A stretch of DNA of 64,000 nt from Ceratotherium simum simum (taxonomy: Eukaryota > Chordata > Mammalia > Perissodactyla > Rhinocerotidae): the NCBI RefSeq assembly GCF_000283155.1, contig NW_004454240.1:3569781-3633780 (forward strand). Direction: 5' to 3'. Position 1 is the first letter of the stretch. Each line of letters begins with the position of its first letter. Positions 59,090 to 64,000 of this stretch are shown one piece after another. A model generated the notes under the pieces. The model had not been told where the DNA came from. It saw nothing but the letters and a program-made list of their open reading frames with translations, and did not search any database. The position numbers and the translations under genes were made by a program.

Positions 59090-60400
59090 GACTCCTGTTT
59101 GGGGTTAGGTACAGGGCAAGTCTGGAAGAAACTCCATTCTGGACAACAATTACTCAGCTCCTCTCAGAACTCCTGTACTGCCCTGGGAATTCATAGGAAG
59201 TCAGGTAATGCCCCAAAGAGAATCTGAGCCCTCAAAGGCCATTTCATCCATCCTCCTGCCTCAGGGCATCACAGCTGTCTAGCAGCTCAGATAGCCTAGG
59301 TTTATGTTCTTTTCTGAACATCTTCTGAGGAGACGATGGCTTTCCTCTTTGTTATTATCCACTCCCATGCTCAGAACTCTCCAGATCCAGATGTTTAGCT
59401 TGGAATCTGAACTTAAACCTTCTGGATGCACTGAAGTCAGTTCTTTCAGTGGAAATAGAGTTAGCACTAGGAGGTTCTGGAGACTTTCTGGGCAGGAAGC
59501 CATTAAGAAGCAGTGATTCCCTCCTCCCCCAAGCCTCAGCAGGCAGGGTGCCATGGCTGGCAGCCAGAAGCATCCCAGGGACCCCATGGCAAAGGACCAG
59601 GCTTGGGTCTCTGGGGGCACATGTCGTCACAAGGCCCAGAATAACTTACTCTCCCTGGCCTCACTTCCCTTTGAGATATCCAAGCTGGCCAGGCAAAGGA
59701 TCAAATCCTGGAACCCTAGAAGATCCTAAGCCTGCTTTGAGCAAGCCTCTGCCTATCTTTGAGGACTTTCCTCATCAGTGGTTGGTTTGGTCCAGAGGTT
59801 TGTCCTGAGGGTCTGTAAGGGTCCCTCCAGCTGTTTACAACTTACTCTGTGGCCCTCAGTTTCCCCATTTGTACCCTGGGGAGGTTGCAGTAACTGATCT
59901 CTCACTTCTCTCTAGCCCTGACCTCCATATCAGATATCCATTCTGTTGGTCCCTGTCAGGATGATAGTCAGCTAAAGGCAAGACAAGTGGCTCCTTCTCA
60001 CCCACCTCCAACTGTACATGAGCTTATAAGAGAAAGCCCGCTGCATGGGGCAGGGGAGTAACACAAAGACCCAGAGCAGAGCAGTGTTCCCTTCTTTGAG
60101 CATATGCCCTCTTCCCCCACAGCCAGAAGCCTGAGGATGGAGAACCACAGAGAAACTGCTGGAGGAGACAACATGCTGCACAGCAGCTTGGCTGCGTGGC
60201 AGGAGCACAGGCCTCCTAGGATGGCCACATGGCCTCTTGCTCCCTGGAGTTCACCTCCTTCTTTAGATTCTGGCCCCTGGGAGGAGGTGCACCAGCTGTG
60301 GCTTTGCACATTCATTCAGGAGGCAATGGTGCACAGCACATTGACCTGAGAGACCAGGAGACTTCAGTTTCACTTCTGGGCCTCTCATGCCAGTTTAACC
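59090..60400. other. Region upstream of the minus-strand gene, no exon recognised
   Basis: A weak MIR trace (CCTCAGTTTCCCCATTTG) lies near 59855. Enhancers of the 58.2 kb promoter could lie here, but no specific site stands out. Confidence 0.4.
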
Positions 60401-60404
60401 TTAA

Positions 60405-60642
60405 GGATATTATAGTGCAATGGTTAAGCCCAAGAACTCTGGAGGTAGACTGCCTGGATTCAAATCCCAGTTCTGTTACTTTCTAACTGGGTGACTTTGG
60501 GCCCATTACTGCCTTAGTTTCCCCATCTGTAAAATGAGGGAAAATAATAGCACCTACCTGGTTGGGAGGTTTGAATTAAATGAGTTAAAGTATTTAGTAT
60601 GGTGCCTGGCATAAAGTAAGTTTTCAATAAATGTTGTTATTG
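60405..60642 (+). mobile_element. MIR SINE, full length (1 of 3)
   Basis: GTGCAATGGTTAAGCCC, CTGCCTGGATTCAAATCCCAG (B box), CCATCTGTAAAATGAGGG and TTTTCAATAAATGTTG cover the whole element. Confidence 0.85.
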
Positions 60643-60885
60643 AAGAAGCTTAGGCTTTGGGACCAGACAGACTTATATTTGAACGCTAGTTCTGCTACCT
60701 TCTAGTAGTGTGCTCTTAGGAAAGCCACTTCACTTCTCGAAGCCTGTTTCCTCATCTGTAAACTGTGGATTCACTGTTAATACAAGGGAACTACCGTTAG
60801 GAGTCAATGAGACAACATTCCTTTCCACTTACCATGCTTGGCACATAGTAAGTGTTCGATAGATGTTAGTCCCCTCGCTCCCTTT
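60643..60885 (+). mobile_element. MIR SINE (2 of 3)
   Basis: GGCTTTGGGACCAGACAGAC, GCCTGTTTCCTCATCTGTAAAC and GGCACATAGTAAGTGTTCG follow directly behind the previous copy in the same orientation. Confidence 0.8.
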
Positions 60886-60914
60886 TCCTGTCCTGGGTGC
60901 TCCTGACTCACCCT

Positions 60915-61110
60915 GGTAAAGCAAAAGGAGCATTGATTTGGTATTATCTAGACTTGAGTTCAAATTCAAGCCCAGCTGCTTTCTGGCTGTATAACCACCT
61001 TAGGAAACTTTCTTTATCTCTGGGACCCTCATTTTCCCTGGCTGTAACATAAGGATGAGGATAATGATCCCTACTCACCTTGCAGGCTTGTCATTAAGTA
61101 AGAAGGGTCA
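60915..61110 (+). mobile_element. MIR SINE (3 of 3)
   Basis: TTGAGTTCAAATTCAAGCCC, CTTTCTGGCTGTATAACC and CCTCATTTTCCCTGGCTGTAAC; the 3' end is lost. Confidence 0.7.
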
Positions 61111-61672
61111 TGAAGAACCTGACTAGTAGTAGGTTCTCTCAGTTAACATGGATCCTTCCCCCTCTTTTTCCTCCTTCCCCTGCCCCACACTATATGGGGG
61201 CTCTGAATCTGGGAGGGCCTCCCTTGCCTCACACCCAAGGCCTCCCATAAGTGGCATAGCAGGCATGAAGCCTGCTTTCTTTGGTGGCAGGGTCCGGTGG
61301 GTGGACGGTGGGGTATGGAGAGTTGTAGCAATTAGGGCAGGTGGAAACAGAATAGGCTGGGAACCTGTGGGCAGACAAGCAGGGAGGCAATCACACTGTC
61401 CGTCACCTGACCAGATGCTTTGTTTCCCTACCCACGAACTGGCACTGCCTGTGATGGGGTGTCTTATCCAAGTCCTGAGTGACCACTCTATGCCAAGGAA
61501 CCCAGGTGAAGGAGAAGAGAAGCCTGGTATGTCTGAGACCCGTGAGTTAGGAAGAATGGTCTCCCTCCCAAGGTCATTGTGTCTATCCCTCTGCCAGATA
61601 TTGAGCATATTTGGGACCATTGGAGGGAGAAGGCTATACAGTATGAGATGGGAAGTCAGAGAAAGACTAGAA

Positions 61673-62187
61673 CAATGGTTCTCAAACTTTTTGCTCTCAG
61701 GACCCCTTTACACTATTAACAGTTATCAAAGACCGAGGAGTTTTTATTTATGTAGGTGATATCTATGGATATTTACTGTATTAGAAATTAAGACGAAGAC
61801 ATTTAAAGAATATTGATTGATTCATTCATTAATTTAAAAAACATGCTTAAAAATTAGACATGTTAACATAAATGACATATTTTTAGAACATACTTTAAAT
61901 ATATTTTATGAAGAATAACAATATTTTCTACAACAAAAATAAATTTACTGAGAAGAGTGGCATGGTTTTGCATTTTTTGCTATTTTCTTTAATGTCTGGC
62001 TTAATAGAAGACAGCTGGATTCTCATACCTGCTTCTGCATTCAGTCTGTTGTGACATGCTTTTTGAAGTATATGAAGAAAATCCTGCCTCCCACAGATAT
62101 GTAGTTTGAAAAGGGAGACCTCTTTGACTCTTGCAAAGGGTCTCAGGGAGCTGTAGGGATTCTTTGGCCACACTTTGAGAACCACCG
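61673..62187 (+). mobile_element. hAT-Charlie non-autonomous element, about 515 bp
   Basis: It begins CAATGGTTCTCAAACTTTTTG and ends CACTTTGAGAACCACCG, which are mutually inverted ends of the CAGTGGTTCTCAA type. The interior is AT-rich (GGTGATATCTATGGATATTTACTG, AGAAATTAAGACG). It has no transposase. Confidence 0.75.
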
Positions 62188-62209
62188 TATTACGAGATCT
62201 TAATTAGCA

Positions 62210-62370
62210 CTCATTAGAGAATCCTGGAACACATGAGCTGGAAGAGTCTTGCAGAACATCCAGTTTGAAACCCCTCATTGTGCAAAAAGGGAAACTGAGG
62301 CCCACATAAGGAAAGAGATTGCCCAATTTCACACAGCAAGTCAACGTCAGAGCTCAAACTTGGATGTAGG
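62210..62370 (-). mobile_element. MIR SINE fragment
   Basis: AAAAAGGGAAACTGAGGCCCACATAAGG and CCCAATTTCACACAGCAAGTC in minus orientation. Confidence 0.65.
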
Positions 62371-62374
62371 TCTC

Positions 62375-63585
62375 CTGCTTCCTAGGAAAGTTCTTTTCCC
62401 ACCACCTTTGAATAAATACAGCTTTAGAGTTCCAAGAGTAGTACAGTGGGGGGTACAGTAGTACCCTAGTCTGGGTTACAGAGAGGCTTGGGTTCTAGTA
62501 CCAGATCTGTCATTGATGCAGCAGAGCTTTCCAGAGCATTCAAAGATCACAGCATAGATCAAAAGCATAGCAAAGATTATAAAGTACTGAGCTCCCTGTC
62601 ACTAGATGTATACAAGAGAAAACTTGGCCCAACTAACCTCTCATGTCCCTATCAGCTTCAAGAGCCTAACAGAAGTGACTGTAAATGGTAATTGCACCAA
62701 AATTTAGGCAGGGTTCCTGTGGCAGGGCCTAATCAATCACTTTTCCAAGTTGAACCAGGAACATGGTAGGCAGAAAAAAGGAGTAGAAGAATTATTCCAC
62801 ATTTATCTTAGTTTAAAAATTATTTATGTATGTATTTATTTATACTCTATCTTTCATTCAACAACATCCAGTCATTTGTTCAAAAAGTATTTATTTGACA
62901 TCTACGATATATCAGGCAATATGCTGGATGCCTTGCTCCAACAAAGCCATGAGTGACTTCAGATGAGAATAACACATCCCACTGCACTAGAAAACTGCCT
63001 GTCTCACTTCCTTTTATTTCAATCTCTACCTGTTCATTTTATGCTCATTTTAATGAATGCCATGGACCCAATGAACCCTCGACTACTGCATTTGTGAGGG
63101 GGCGGTAATTGAGGAATCAGAAAAGTAAACCTGAACAGAACTTGGCACTTGTATTTCATCTTTTTTTTTCTTTGTCTCCAAGTATTTGCCAAGTTTTCAA
63201 TCAATGAATTCCACTGTAACAGAGGGAGAGAGCAAAGCCCAATGGAAATACTAAAGTTTCCTAGCAGTACACAGGAAGTCAGGGACTGAGTGAAAGGCAC
63301 AAGTCTAGATTTCCATTTGCAATAATTACCATAGAGAATAGAAGCATAGAAGTGATCCTATGAGACAAACATTTGTGTAACAATCTCCAATTTACCCTTT
63401 CCAAGAGTAAGCAATTTACTCCCCTAGAGAGGAATATGGTATTATATACAGCTCCTTAAGGGCAGCAACTATCTCCTGAGGAAACATGGTTTTCCAATGC
63501 ACATGTATTTTCAATGCAAAGCCACTCACATTGGCATCTAGCAATTCTGTCAATAGGGCACAAGATCTTATATCCAGGCGTTTCA
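62375..63585. other. No gene recognised
   Basis: AT-richer sequence with one short L2 end at 62850-62950; the rest is unassigned. Confidence 0.5.
62850..62950 (-). mobile_element. L2 LINE 3' terminus
   Basis: TTCATTCAACAACATCC and AGTATTTATTTGACATCTACGATATATCAGGC match the L2 end in reverse. Confidence 0.6.
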
Positions 63586-63589
63586 CTTT

Positions 63590-63945
63590 TACTCATTTAT
63601 TCATTCATTCATTAACTCATTCATTCAGTAGACTTTACTGATCGCTACTCTGTGCTTGGCCCCGAGGATATAGAGATGATGTTGATTTATAACAATAGCT
63701 AACATTTATTGAGCACTTGATATATATGTACTCGCTCTGTTATAAGCACTCTCAAAGCTTTATCTCATTTATTTTTCACTGCAACCATATACAGAAATTA
63801 GTCTTATAATTCTCATTTTACAGATGAGGAAACTGAGTCCCAAAGAGGTGGAAAATCTTGCCCAGGGTCACACAGCTGGCAAGTAGCAGAGCTGAAATTC
63901 AATCAAATCCATCTGACTCCAGATCCCATGCTTTTACACATTACT
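63590..63945 (-). mobile_element. L2 end followed by a full-length MIR
   Basis: 63590-63685 is a minus-strand L2 terminus (ATTCATTCATTCATTAACTC). 63688-63945 is a minus-strand MIR (AACAATAGCTAACATTTATTGAGC to GAGGAAACTGAGTCCC, CACACAGCTGGCAAGTAGCAGAGC). Confidence 0.85.
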
Positions 63946-64000
63946 CTCTGCTCAGATATGGTCCCTGCCATGGAGGAGGGCTGGCTCATGCTCCACAGGA

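Noticed and set aside
61148..61759. 203-codon plus-strand frame (with a 165-codon minus-strand frame opposite)
   Set aside because: The plus frame runs into a hAT transposon end, has no recognisable domain, and an equally long frame lies on the other strand. These are chance openings.
1..64000. CRISPR array, phage, defence island or operon
   Set aside because: Repeat content, splice signals and SINEs show a mammalian chromosome; no regularly spaced repeats or adjacent long ORFs exist.

Overview
This is vertebrate nuclear DNA from an odd-toed ungulate (horse, ass, rhinoceros or tapir lineage). The diagnostic evidence is two copies of the tRNA-derived ERE SINE (36234-36477 and 44886-45141), both on the minus strand and both with intact target-site duplications. 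A truncated L1 tail of the type common in perissodactyl genomes lies around an assembly gap (39929-40227). There is no bacterial, viral or plasmid gene organisation, and no open reading frame looks like a complete gene. The window is intergenic and/or intronic.

Four places look like gene 5' ends. (1) A CpG-rich block at about 16.9-17.83 kb carries a GC box, two CCAAT boxes and good splice-donor sites on both strands. (2) A CpG-rich block at about 24.48-24.86 kb carries a possible minus-strand first coding exon. (3) A pair of opposed YY1-type motifs lies at 25.16-25.22 kb. (4) At 58245-58289 there is a minus-strand first coding exon: a strong Kozak ATG, 15 codons (MPLLDVFSACFRKVK) and a consensus GTAAGT donor, preceded by a 16-codon upstream ORF. 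I do not recognise the protein. Its remaining exons should lie at lower coordinates, inside this window or before it, but I could not identify them.

Nearly all other recognisable content is ancient mammalian repeat: dozens of MIR/MIR3 SINEs in both orientations, long L2 LINE 3' ends, L3/CR1 tails, and hAT-Charlie DNA transposons (MER5 types, MER20, and a 515 bp element at 61.7-62.2 kb). Two older L1 3' ends occur at 14.0 and 42.1 kb. I saw no LTR retrovirus and no long L1. This old, nested repeat landscape with few recent insertions suits a gene-rich region with intact regulatory sequence. Simple repeats include TC/TA/CA at 33.0 kb, CAG at 12.7 kb and long imperfect TG-rich tracts at 53.8-54.2 and 55.8-56.2 kb.

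Region by region: 0-16.9 kb is intergenic or intronic with scattered repeats; 16.9-25.3 kb is the promoter-bearing core; 25.3-58.1 kb is repeat-dense and holds the EREs, the gap and two long L2 remnants; 58.1-58.6 kb is the minus-strand gene start; 58.6-64 kb lies upstream of it and is rich in tandem MIRs. I found no support for an undescribed multi-gene system. Repeat family names come from recalled consensus features, and repeat edges are approximate.
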